Source: Antitrichia curtipendula
Lineage: Eukaryota; Streptophyta; Bryopsida; Hypnales; Leucodontaceae
Length of the DNA stretch: 64,000 nucleotides
Assembly (NCBI GenBank): GCA_951230915.1
Contig: OX579641.1
Span: 1,178,001 to 1,242,000, forward strand
Reading direction: 5' to 3'
Numbering within the stretch: the stretch's first letter is position 1; each line of letters begins with the position of its first letter. Position numbers and translations under genes: made by a program. A model generated the notes under the pieces. The model was given only the letters and a program-made list of their open reading frames with translations. It ran no database searches and was not told the origin of the DNA. Below, piece by piece: positions 24,343 to 35,249 of this stretch.

Positions 24343-24470
24343 TTATCCTTGACTCAAGGATAATCTGCAATTTATCCTCCATTCTAGGATAAATTGTAGA
24401 TTATCCCCGAGGTGGGGATAATCCATACCCACCTCAAGATGTCTTATTTATCTTCAAGTCAAAGATAAAT
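24343..24470. repeat. Cluster of four TTATCC...GGATAA palindromes
   Basis: Four successive hairpins, each 21-27 bp: 24343-24363, 24369-24395, 24399-24423 and 24446-24470. All have the form (A/T)nTTATC(C/T) - variable 5-9 base centre - (G/A)GATAA(A/T)n. The centres differ, while the arms are kept or change in a compensatory way (CC/GG, CCCC/GGGG, CTT/AAAG). A fifth member lies at 22626-22648 inside the neighbouring MITE-like element. Confidence 0.85.
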
Positions 24471-24844
24471 CACTGTTAGAAAATTTCATGTCTATTTTTG
24501 CAAAAATTTAGCATACTTGTGCTAATTTGTACAGTTGATTAGGACGGCTTGGTTTGGACATTTTTATGCATATCTATGTTGATTTAGCCACGTAGGATTA
24601 TAGTCCACAAGTCCTTGCCATGTTGTTAGTACACATTGGATTCACTTTCACCGAGGTAGATATGTTTTGCTACAATTTACATTCAATTATAATCTTGTCA
24701 ATGTGCGTAGAACCTTTTCCACCTATTCTGACTACAATTTCGAATATTACAATCAACTAACTTTACCTGGTTACTCTATGGTAATCATTACGTAATTAGA
24801 ATACACTTTATAACATTGAACATACGTTTTAGGATCAATAAACT

Positions 24845-26400
24845 ACATCCATGTGTGGGGGTGCTTTATTACCCACCCTTGGTAATGAAGCAAACACAAC
24901 CACGTTCTTAGCTTTTATCCTCTTTTGATTTAAAGGGGTGTTGTGAGCGCAGTCCACAATGCCTTCCGAGCAATGGATCTTACTAGTGTTTCCTAGTTTT
25001 CGTGGATTGGCAAAAGAAATGCCTAGAGATGCGAGTGATGTGAATTCCAAGCTAACTGTCAATTATCAGGGTCACAGTGATCTAAAGGTAAAATTCTACC
25101 ACCCTAACTATCTATCCTATGTCAAGGGTAGTTGGTGCCATTTTAACAACCCTAATTAATTGAAATGGATCCCCTATGTTCCTTCTATGAACCCTTAAGA
25201 CTATCCTCTACCTTTTAACTTTTGGTATAATTCTAGGATTTAACTTCTAAGGTTAATTATGAGTTTCTACTTCTAGATTAACCCCTAAAGGTTTTTGACT
25301 ATGTTTTCACAAAAAACGCTCCCAAACTGCCATTTCTAGTACATGTACCAAATTTTGGGAAAAAAAACATTTTTGGACACATATAACCGTAGGATCTTGT
25401 AGTAAACTAGTTTAATAAAATGTGGAAAAAATTTCAGAAATTTCCACCATGTAGATTGCAAGAAATTAGCATTTGAAGTGACAAAAATCCTTTTTTTGTC
25501 CCTGCGAAAAACCGGGCAGCTGCACTTCACATGGTCACATTTGTATGAAAAAATGTCCAAAATGGTGGTAACTCTTTGGACTAATTTTTTAAAGCAAGTT
25601 AGCTACATGCTTGAAAAATTTCAGATCATTTGGAATTGTACAACACATAGGAAAAAAATAGTAAGTAGAAAGAAGTAGAAAATGATTCAAAACACTAAAT
25701 TGTTAAGGATTTAATTATGGAATTGAAAAATGTCAATTCAAACGATTGTAATGTTGTAATAAACAATCTACACCTTGTGTTTATATTTTTTTCCAAAAAT
25801 ATTGAAAATTGAGTTAAATAAAGGACTTCAAAGTTTATTTTAGAGTAGAGATTCCATAACTACCCGCAAACTACCCACAACTAAAATTCCTCATAACTTT
25901 CATCTCATAAATCAAAGTGGAATGATTCAAAGCTTTCCTTGTGCACATAAATCTAGAGAACCAATTTCAAATTTTTATTTCTCTAGAAAATGATTTTTAA
26001 AGAAGTTTTTTTTGCTGCCCGGGCTGCCCGCCGAACAATGAAAACTACATATCATACCATAACTTTTTAACCATGTGGTCAAAAGTTATGAAAATTGTTG
26101 GGCTCTAAAGCTACTCCTCAGGCACATCTTGTTCAAAAATTTCAAAGAAAAAAAATAAAAATTCCATTCGTGGTGAGCTGCCCAAAAACGCTATGTTGTC
26201 AAAAAACGGTGTTTGGTCCTTTAGGGGTTAACTCTAAGTTTTGACTTTCCAAATCACTCCAAGTTTTAACCTATAAATTTTAACTCCTAATTTTAACTTC
26301 TAATTTCAACTTTAGAACCTTAACTCCTAAATTTAATCCTAAATTTTGATTCTAATTTTAAATCTAAATTTCACTTTCTAATTTTAACTCTAAAACATCA
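24845..26400 (-). mobile_element. Degraded third copy of the LTR-like unit, split by an insertion
   Basis: 24845-25280 matches the inner-end part of the 2.7-kb LTR-like unit in minus orientation (ATTACCCACCCTTGGTAAT ... GGGGTGTTGTGAGCGCAGTCC) but is more diverged than the other two copies. The related minisatellite (TTTAACTCCTAA type) resumes at 26235-26400. Between them lies the TIR element described separately. Confidence 0.7.
25277..26233. mobile_element. Non-autonomous TIR element nested in the LTR-like relic
   Basis: Left end ATTAACCCCTAAAGG (25277-25291) and right end CCTTTAGGGGTTAACT (26218-26233) are inverted repeats. Each is followed inward by further weak symmetry (TTTTTGAC / GTCAAAAAAC). 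The interior is AT-rich and non-coding. A related copy lies at about 59600-60127 and a lone terminus at about 40318-40336, so this is a dispersed family. It interrupts the minisatellite of the LTR-like relic, which gives the order of insertion. Confidence 0.7.
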
Positions 26401-26928
26401 TATTCATTATTTTGGGAGTTTTTCAATGAAATGGGAGCTTGTGTATAGTGACATGTCAATCCCAAAACATACATAAATGTTAAAAGAAGAAGAAATTCTT
26501 GTTTGCAATCCTGTAAAAAGTAATGAAGTGACACCTAAAACAGATTTGGAAATGAAGAATTATGGAATACCATGCAATAAATGAAACATACAATATAGTT
26601 AATGAAAAAAATTCATCAAATTTCTATATAAAAGTTATTTACATTGCAAAATGCATGTTTGTAGAAGCAATGTCTACTCATTCCAAGCTTCCAATTACTG
26701 GTCCACCACGACTAAGGAAGATATAACACTTTGTTAATAAGTTTTGGAACAATCTATGAGTCCGTAGTGCTATTAACAATATAATTTTTCTTCTTTCCTG
26801 AAAAATAGCAAAGAACCTAGAACCCAAAATTTGGAATCATTCATCAATAGTTGAATTATTCACTAAAATTTTACACCAATGAACTTATAGGAGACTAAAG
26901 TTTTTGGTGATGGTCTTCAAGCTATGTA
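26401..26928. other. AT-rich intergenic, nothing recognised
   Basis: No supported feature seen. Confidence 0.4.
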
Positions 26929-27572
26929 CTACGAGTGCGACCTACTCTTCAACATCTCCATTGCCTTCAATAATTTTGGCCGTTGACTATATCCGCTACT
27001 ACTAGCAGATCTTTGGTGCACAGTTTCCCACCTTTGTTTCTTCAAGGACCTCCGCTCCCAAGCGTCCCACGGATGACGGCCACAATGAAGAGGAGGCAAT
27101 CCATCATGTGTTTTGCATTGTCGTTTGGCAAGATTCAATGAAGGCGGTTTAAGTCGAGGATTAGGCAAGCCTATCGATGGGGTTGGCTGCTCTCCGTGAC
27201 TCACAGGCCCAACGTCCTTGAAAGTCTTATCGACGATGGCGACAGACATAGGTACTATGTCATCCACCTGCAAATATAGAATTTGTAAGAGAGACTTACC
27301 ATCTAACCCGCCTACGAAGCATCACTTAGAAACAAAAAAGAGTGCAAAGATACGGATTGTTAACACACCTCAACAAGGGCCACGACACCCATTTCATCAA
27401 CGTAAAGCTTTCTCTGCAGTTTGGGATTCATCCCGAAGCGATCTCGTGGGGACATCGACTGCGGACGAGATTTGAGAGGAGATGGAGAGTGCACCAGTAC
27501 AGGACATTTTCCTCCATTGGGAGGACTATTGACAACACCATCATCTATATCCATTACAGAGAAATCCATCAT
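26929..27572 (-). CDS. Small two-exon gene, function unknown
   Basis: Exon 1 is 27572-27369 (starts MMDFSVMDIDDGVV, ends MGVVALVE) and exon 2 is 27267-26929 (starts VDDIVPMSVAIVDKTF, ends LKSRSHS, stop TGA). The 101-bp intron has GTGTGT donor and TTTGCAG acceptor and is phase 0. The product is 180 residues, proline/serine rich with a basic C-terminal half, and has no transmembrane segment, signal peptide or motif that I recognise. Unlike the large gene just upstream on the same strand (27857-37845), it has no stop or frameshift, so it may be a separate live gene. It could also be the 3' exons of that gene, although a TAA and about 285 bp separate them. Confidence 0.5.
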
Positions 27573-27856
27573 TGATTGTGCTGTGGCGGCCGAATATATG
27601 ATATGTCAAACCCCCCTTTGCGATATGGCGAGCTGCCCATAGTCAACAAGCGAATCAACAAAGGCCACACACTTTTTGTCTTCATAATGTTCTTTTGATG
27701 CCACCAAAACACATAAATCTTGGACACAAAACAGAGGCCTGCATTGTAATAAAAATTTGTACTTTTACTAGTGAATAGTCGCACTATAACTTCTACACAA
27801 AATACATACACTACAACTCCACGGAAGCCAAAACCCTACGGCACCTACGAGCTGCT

Positions 27857-28900
27857 TTAGCGCGGAGTTGGTTTAAGCACGAACAAGATGTCTGATAGCT
27901 TAAGCTCTTTGCAGCGCGGCATGTTTGACATTGGCGGAGGGCCGTCATCACCATCATTATTCTCTTTCCACTCATCAAGAAGTCTATTTGATGCTTCAAG
28001 AGCCGCACAAAGCATTTTGTACTTGGATTGATCGAGTTCATGTAGGAGGTGGATGCTCCCCACAGAATCGTCCCAAAGAAAACAGTGAAACCCCCAGGGC
28101 CTCTTCGTGTGCACTCTTTGAATCCAGGGCAGAAGTTCATTCATGAGGATTTCTGATCCAATTCCTTCAGGCGACCATGGATCTAAGAGCACGACATTTG
28201 TGGCGTTGTTCATGAAGTGTTTTTCCGGTGTGTTGTCCACTATAATTGTGTTGTCCTTCATGAAAATGGACCCCTTTAACTTGTACAATTTTTCTAGAGG
28301 CTTGATCTGGAGGTCCTTGTTCGAGCCCCTCAACCTGTAGTTCAATAGCTTTCCGTATCTCCATTTCTATTTTATAACGCTGCACTGTTCTCGACCAAGA
28401 ACTTGCAGTGGCGGCTGCAAGCCGCGGAAGACGTAATTGCAAATATGTTGGGCGTAGCTTCTGTTCATGGAGCTCCACACTACTACGTTCGCAATGGAGG
28501 ATAATTCCCTCAGAAACCTCCTTACGTGTGGTCAAAGAGTGACCCTATTAATATCCATGATGTCTTCTAGATCACGGACTACCTCACCGGGAGAGCAAAA
28601 TCTCCTTTTAACTATGTCATACCTTAAATCATTACAAAAGACCAATAGACCATTAAGATCCAAGACAACATTGAGCCACTTTTTTGTCAACCTGGATTTG
28701 AAAGAAGGAAGACTCCGGCCTTCCGCATTACCTAGAGCAACGGTTTTCTCACCCTGCCCATGAGGAATAGAGACAAAATGCCGATTAAACAGATGCACTT
28801 TGGACGAAGACTATAGTACTACAGCCATGTCTCCATGATGTTCAACTTACATCCATGAAGGGAAAGTAACAAGTACACATAGAACACTAAGAACGTACCG
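27857..28900 (-). pseudogene. FCP1/NIF (HAD) phosphatase-like domain of the large broken gene
   Basis: Reading on the minus strand from 28798 to 27857, one continuous frame shows an FCP1-homology fold: motif I WLNVVLDLNGLLVF (canonical DLDGTLV), RPHV--FLREL, VVVWSSM (canonical WTSM), LGREQC, and KDNTIIVDNTPEKH (canonical VDDSP), then LLPWIQRV. The frame is cut by TGA at 28532-28534, exactly where the conserved Arg of RPHVRRFL(R)EL context belongs, and by TAG at 28367-28369. The second Asp of motif I and one Asp of the VDDSP motif are Asn, so even the parent was probably not a standard phosphatase. The upstream exon (29230-28900) joins at a GTACGT donor. The acceptor before 28798 reads AAA/G where the frame needs AG/G. 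Confidence 0.75.
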
Positions 28901-30477
28901 CATCGTCGTGTAGTGGAACTGGTGTCGAAATTATTGTCTCCAACGAATCATTGGATGGAGAAACCACCGGCATCACAAGAGGGTCTTCGGGAACGTCCTC
29001 CTCGACCTCCATGTCTCAGCCAACCCGGACATCCTCTTGGACCTTCTCTTCCTCAAGACATAGCGGACATGCCTCCACCATCGGATCAAGAACATGCGGA
29101 ATAGTCTCGGAGATGATAAACGCGAGAGACGTCTCCGGATCAGGAATTTTGGCATTGCATACAACAAGGGGTCCCTCAATTTCCAAAGACAACAAGCTTG
29201 CGACTGTGAAAGATCAGAGCCAGACAATGAAATGTAAGAACACAATTATATTACACTGTCTCACTAAGATAAAAAAATTTACATTATGTACAGTGTACTT
29301 GGAGAGCTGAGTTACTCTACCACTAGATGCTTCCTAAAGTCCACCAAAAAAAACTTGAGGAGTTTTAACTTGAATTGAGTTAAAACTCAGGCTGAGAGAG
29401 TCACAGGAAACAACCTGGAGGATCATCAGTCACAGGGTCCTATGATTGCTCGGCCACTACTGCGTCTAAGAGAGCTTCCTCAGTCGGATGCCGGGCGACA
29501 ACCTTCGGTGTAGATCCCTCGTCTGATACGACTTGTTGCAGAGGAACCACTTGCTCGGGGACTTCCTGGACTTGTCTCTCCGCAACTGTCTTTGTTGCAT
29601 CCTCCGCAGAATCTACTTGATTGGGTGCCGAGCTGAGGGAGGCTTTCGCCAACAAGTTCTCGGACGCAGATGGACCTCCGGTGAGGTAGGCAGATCCTGT
29701 CTGCGGTTGCCTCACACTATATGCGGACCCCTGCGCCTGATTCGCAATCATCAGCTGCGGAGCGGCTGCGTTCGGGTCGATCATCAGCATGGGCCTCGCA
29801 TTCAATATGGCCAAGACACTTGCAGCTGCCACCTGCGACACGATTGCGGGAAGATTGTCCATGAATTGCTTCATCATGTCCGTGTTTTCCAACCAGGACC
29901 GCTTGTTTTCTTCCCTCTGCTCCTCATGATCCTCCATCTGAGCCTTGGCTTGTTCCTCGATGTTTTGCCTCATTATATCATATATGAACTTTGCATCGAT
30001 GGGAGAGTTAGGCGTAGGTGGATCTAGCTTCTTCTTTTGTGTAGCCCGTGGACGGGAGACCGGGGTTTGAGTATCCCGTGTAGACGACCCCGAAGAGCCC
30101 CGCATGTTGCTACTCTCCTGCAGATTAGCCAATGGAGCGACTGCAGTCGGCGTCAAATTCATCCCCTTGTGAACTGGATCAACCCAGTCCATCACATCAT
30201 CATCGTTCCCATCGAGGTCAACAATGTTGTCTAGTTGGGATGCCCTTAGCGTATTGTCGAGATTGTCGCTAGTAGACCTCCTTCCTCTTTCGGAGACGAC
30301 CCTCCCCCGAGATGAGGACGGCCCCTTGACCCGACTATCCTCAAAATGTTGCTCGTCCACAAAATAAACGGAATCCAAGAAGTCGTCCTTGTCCATGTTC
30401 TTCGATTCCACGCAGAAGGAGAGGAACATGGCCTTCTTTGAACTGTCACCCACGACGAAATGGTCCAGGGATAACAT
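28900..30477 (-). pseudogene. Linker region (low-complexity, coiled-coil) of the large broken gene
   Basis: Exon 30477-about 29418 encodes a 345-residue acidic/Ser/Gln-rich stretch with a likely coiled coil around FIYDIMRQNIEEQAKAQM, no known domain, ending at TAG 29440. If that TAG is read through, the frame continues to a donor at PPG/GTTGTT and joins in phase, across an intron holding a palindrome (29363-29385), to the exon ending at 28900 (SLLSLEIEGPLVVCNAKIPD...), which itself contains an in-frame TGA at 29016-29018. I infer that these exons link the methyltransferase-like part to the FCP1-like part in one ancestral protein. Confidence 0.6.
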
Positions 30478-30647
30478 CTGTATGGAGTAAGACCGAAGTA
30501 GTTAGAACACCATCTGAAACAAGACTAAACCAGCTGGAATCCAGAGACATTCAACTCGACCCGAGTTAAAGTGATGTAGTCGTCATAAGAATGACCGTTA
30601 GCAAACATTTATGAGTCGGACAATTCAACTCGACCCGAGTTAAAGCT

Positions 30648-30969
30648 TTAACTCAGTACACTTATCCAAGCCGCGCATATTGCTTTCCCTCCCGCGAAGT
30701 ATGACAACACTACGTCCCTGGACGAGACGAACAAGTCCATGACGTTCAAGTAGAACTCCATCCGCAGTTCCGTGTCATACACTTTGTATTCCACCTCCAC
30801 GGTCTGCCTCTTGGAGTTGTAGTGCGAACTTGGAGTCACACTGAACGTCTTCGGGATTTGGCGAGTCTTGATCGCCGCTCCGTTCTTCACCAAGAAGAGC
30901 ATTTGCACAGGCTGTTTTGCACGGGTGCTCCTCTCGAGAACGTCCCCAATGCGTTCGAATGCAGAGGGA
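30648..30969 (-). pseudogene. DNA-methyltransferase-like exon of the large broken gene
   Basis: From the edge of the inserted LTR-like unit the frame reads SAFERIGDVLERS, QMLFLVKNG, then RDVVLSYFAGGKAICAAW. DVVLxxFAGGK...A resembles SAM-binding motif I (DxVLDxFxGxGxT) of N4-cytosine/N6-adenine DNA methyltransferases, and the next exon begins LSLDHFVVGD where such enzymes have the following strand. I see no clear DPPY-type catalytic motif, so activity cannot be claimed. The segment is separated from its upstream exon (35250 on) by the 30970-about 35230 insertion. No canonical donor is visible at the 3' end near 30645-30660. Confidence 0.5.
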
Positions 30970-33524
30970 TGGTGTGGCGCAAGATTACCCACCCTTGGTA
31001 ATCGAACGAACACCGACCAGGTTCTATGCCTTTATCCACCTTTTGAATATATGGGGATGTTGTGAGCGCGGTCCACTGTGCCTTCCAAGCAATGGATCTT
31101 TTTATGCTAACGTTTTCTAAGTGTCGTGGATGGCAGCGAATACTACTAGAATTGCATGGGTAACTTAACAAGCTGACCGTGATGATTAAAGGTAATGGTA
31201 ACTCCTAACTCCCTAATTGTTTATCCTATGTATAGGGTTGGCTGGGTAGTTGGCGTCATTTCTAACGTCCCTAACTACTTGAGCGAGGAACCCTTACGTT
31301 CCTTCCATGAGTGTCGAAGACTATCTTTTGGGGGTTGACACTTCTCTCGAAAGTTTTAACTTCTACGGCAAATCCCAAGCTTGGTCTTTATTCTAGACCC
31401 AAGCAAATCCCAAGCAAATCCCAAGCTTGTTCCCACTTCCAATTGTAACTCTAGCTTTTTGACTCTATGGTTGTATTTGTTTACCTTTGGATTTTTATTC
31501 CTGGGTAAATTAGCTCTAAATTCTACCCCCAAACTAACTCTAGGCTTTTACTCCTAGTTTTAACCCTAAAGTTTTTAATCAAATATTTAACTCTAAATTT
31601 AACTCTTAAATTTTAACTCCAAGTTTTACCCCTAATTTTAACTCTAAAATTTACTCCTAAATTTAACTCTAAAATTTACTCCTAATTTTAACTCTAAAAT
31701 TTACTCCTAAATTTAACTCTAAAATTTACTCCTAATTTTAACTCTAAAATTTACTCCTAATTTTAACTCTAAAATTTACTCCTAAATTTAACTCTAAATT
31801 TAACTCCTAAATTTTAACTCTAAGTTTTTATTTCTAAATTTTACTCTAAATTTTACTCCTAAATTTTAACTCTAAAATTTACTCCTAAATTTAACTAAAT
31901 TTTTTTCCTAGATTTTAACTCTAAGTTTTTATTTCTAAATTTAATTCTAAGTTTTACTCCTCACACTAGCTCTAAATTTTAACTTCTATTTCTAATTTTT
32001 ACCCTTTTTTGCTTATTACGGTTTACTATCCCCGTGGAAAGGGCTAATTAAGGAAATCAATGCTAATGAGGAGAACACCAAGGGTTGATTCAAGGACTCA
32101 CCTCGTCACTACCGGTGTCGGAAATACGCTCGTCCGCATCCGTGTGCCCATCCCCATACTCCATGGTGGTCCTTGGTTTGGGGGATTTTTTCCCAAGTTC
32201 ACCACTTATGTTTCGCAAATTTGGATCCCGTGTGAGCTAAACCTTTTCTTCCCCTTCTTCCTTCCTTCTCCTTTTTTTCCTTTCCGTTTTCTTCCTTTCT
32301 ACACTAACACTATTTCACATAAACTTTGATGGTGCCTTACAACTATAGATTCGAACCCCAAGAAGGTTTAATGCCTCCCCCCTACCTTCTTACGTGATTT
32401 ATCTTTGTGTCATCCTAACCCACCTTCTAATGGTCACTACGAATTCTCACGATCTCCCTCCTAAGTCTTCCTAATCCTAAGCCTAGATCACTATTTATCG
32501 TCTCTCTCCCTCTTCTCCTATTTCATCCCATCTCCCTCTAATCCTCACTCATTCTTGTGGGCTTCCATTTGGTGTAGGGTGAGAGGTGATATGGAAGGGT
32601 TGTATGTAGGGTTTTCTTCCAAGACAACTGAATGTGCGACTCTCCTCTCTTTTTTCTTTCCCCTATTCTCCTTTCTCTCTTGGTATTTTGAGGTAGTGTG
32701 GTTTCTTGTTTTTTAGGATAACTATACCCTTATACTTAGATCTAGAACCCGATTTTTAAGATACAAAAAAAAAAGACAAAGACCCGACTCCCCTGGATTC
32801 CCTGGACACCCCTCCCAGACTCCCTGGACTACCCAGCGACCCCTTGCGACCCAGCGACCTCCTGCAAACCTAGTGACCCCCCTGCAACCAGCAACTCCCT
32901 ACGAACCAGCGACCCCCCTGCGACCCAACGACCGGGCCCTTACGGCTGGTCCCTTACTGATGGTCCCTTACCGATGGTCCTTTGGGCTGGTCCCTTGGCT
33001 GATCCTCAAGGGCTAGACCCACTTTTTCTACAATCTACTCTATTTGGGTTCCCGTATGGGAACCTACTTAATGACAACTTTAAACCGGACGTCTAAGGTC
33101 GAAGCTTCGCCGTGGCAGGGGGTAGGCTAGATGTTTTGCAACAATCCAAAACTATCTCGTGACAAGGTTTTGTTTTCTTCACTTCTCTACAACCTAGGGC
33201 GATTCTTGGGGGCTAAACTTTGGGCTTTCCCAAGATGGTCTTGGGAACTAAATTTTGGACTTTACAATGTACGGGGGTTCAAAGCTTCGCCGTAGTTTGG
33301 TTTTGACACCAACTCTAAGACTTGCGAGGTCCCCAGGTTCATAGCTCCGCCGTCTAGGGCCTGCTTTGATACACACTCTAAGACTGGGGTAAGTCACAGG
33401 TTCGAAGCTTCGCCGCCTTGAGGGAGATGGGGTCCACTTATAAGAAACAATGGGAAAGGTGACTATAGTTAGAACTCACATCCAAGTTAATCGTACACAC
33501 AAGGTAAGAATAATAATGGCAACA
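30970..33524 (-). mobile_element. Long LTR-like unit, copy R, inserted in the large gene
   Basis: Reverse-complement counterpart of 894-3623: same ends (TGTTGCC at 33524, GGGTAATC + GCGCCACACCA at 30970), same order of blocks (ACGGCGAAGCTT motifs 33416 to 33098, tandem array, minisatellite 31990-31540, end segment 31300-30970). It directly abuts coding sequence of the methyltransferase-like exon. It lacks coding capacity, and no target duplication was found on comparing 30965-30969 with 33525-33529, so it is not a simple solo LTR; it may be the 3' LTR of the element whose remainder is 33525-35230. Confidence 0.65.
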
Positions 33525-35230
33525 CTCACATACTAAAGGCCCCCCAAAGCGGCATCGCCAAGGTACGATGTGGGGTGGCTTTAGGATTAGTATAAGACAC
33601 CAAGGGGACTTCAACACACAAGTTAATTCACTAGGATATACCAAAGATAGAAAGATTTTTGAATAACACGAGAGTATACGCAAACACACACACAAACGGT
33701 GTACAAGGCAAGGTAGAAGGACCCCTAAGGACCTTTAAAGCTCAAGATATAACAACAATAGGAGCAAAAAGTGCTCCAAAAACACCGTAGAAGTTTCTTG
33801 GCTAAAACGCCAAAAATCCCAAGATAAGTTGGACCTACGGATCCAAAACAAGATTTGGGGGTGTTCAAGACAGAAAAATGGGGACCTTAAATAGGTTTCC
33901 AGGGCCCCACCTCTCCCTCAAGAGCTTTAAAGTAACCTTATCAACTTGGATTTTCATCCTCATCTTCAAAGATTTTCATCCTAATCCCTAAAAAACTACT
34001 TTTACCTATCTACGCTGGACCAACCTTCTAACTTTTGGAGATTTACTCCAATCGTCAAACAGATTGCGCCATTGGCTCCAAATTGCCGTGTTTAGTATGA
34101 AACCCCCTTACCCCCCGTACTGAGGACAAAAAACCATTGTAGGCTAATTTAGTTTTAAAAACTAAACCGTGGTAAAATCCTAGATCTTGGGGGTCTCCTA
34201 TTTTAAGAAATGTAAATAGCCTAGGGTCTCCGGTAGGTGTGAGGGAGTTGGAAAAGACTCTTAGTTGACTTCGTTTCGCCATCGTATGGTCCCGGGATGC
34301 CGGTCAACGCGTCGGGGACCCCGCCACGTGATTAATTCTCGAGGAATCTCGCCGGTTCGGGTACTTACTGTTATCGGAATGTCGCGAAACTTCACAGAGC
34401 GCATGATTAACATAGATCAAGCTAGTCTAATATTTAGTGAGATTTTCTGGCAACCTGGGTAAATTCCATGAAATTCCCGTTGGAGGTTACTAGGGTTGAC
34501 CACCCGCAAAAGGTTCTTCTGCAAGTCGAAAGATGACGGGATTTTTCACATGACCTCTCATGGGGTCACACAAAAGATGTGCATGTGTGTTCCCGTACCT
34601 GGCATAATTGGTCAGTGGAGATGAATTGGCCATCTCCTTGAGTTTATCGATGGTGTGGGAATCTTTTGCAGATAGAGGAATCTTGGCGAATCAAGTTTGT
34701 CGTTGGACTCCTGGCATGGGATTTACCCTAGAACACCATCCTTGGGCTGTAGATTCCTCCACGGGCCCGGTCTTGCATCAGTAGCTCCTACATGCTAACA
34801 ATCGGGGTTTGGAGAATTTCTAAACCTAATTCTAGGACCCGACCTAGTGGCCTCATTGTGGATCCCTCGGACCGACTTAGCCATGAATTGCCACATTCAT
34901 GGTGGGATTTAGCCCTTTTGGGCCCATGTGACTTGAATCCTTCAAATCTAATCGTTTCGCTCTTTTTACCTACTCTTGGGCCAGGTTTGGTGGGATTCTA
35001 AGTCTAAACACAAATCTAGACCAAATACTATAATGGGTATGTTGCAACCCTATTTGGGTTCTACACTCTTTTTATGGCTTTTTGTATATTTTTCTTAACT
35101 TTAAATTGCAATTTTCCAAAAAAATAATTCTACGAGTCCCAAGTGACAAATTGGGAGCTCACAGATGGTACTCGGCGAAACGCACTGAGTGTGTTGCCGG
35201 GAATGGGGATGTCCGAATGTAACTCCGCAA
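33525..35230. other. Non-coding remainder of the insertion in the large gene
   Basis: GC-richer than the surroundings, without long frames on either strand. It lies between the LTR-like unit and the resumption of the large gene at about 35250. Probably internal or leader sequence of the same non-autonomous element. Confidence 0.5.
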
Positions 35231-35249
35231 ATCCACTTCGACATCCTTG

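Noticed and set aside
33098..33416. GGTTCGAAGC motifs resembling the tRNA B-box
   Set aside because: No A-box, cloverleaf or terminator around them, and the motif is part of the wider repeated ACGGCGAAGCTT unit.
894..33524. Inverted L and R copies as terminal inverted repeats of one giant 32-kb transposon
   Set aside because: The interval holds host genes (COQ5-like, PPR) and a third copy; R interrupts an unrelated exon and no matching target duplication is seen. Independent insertions are simpler.
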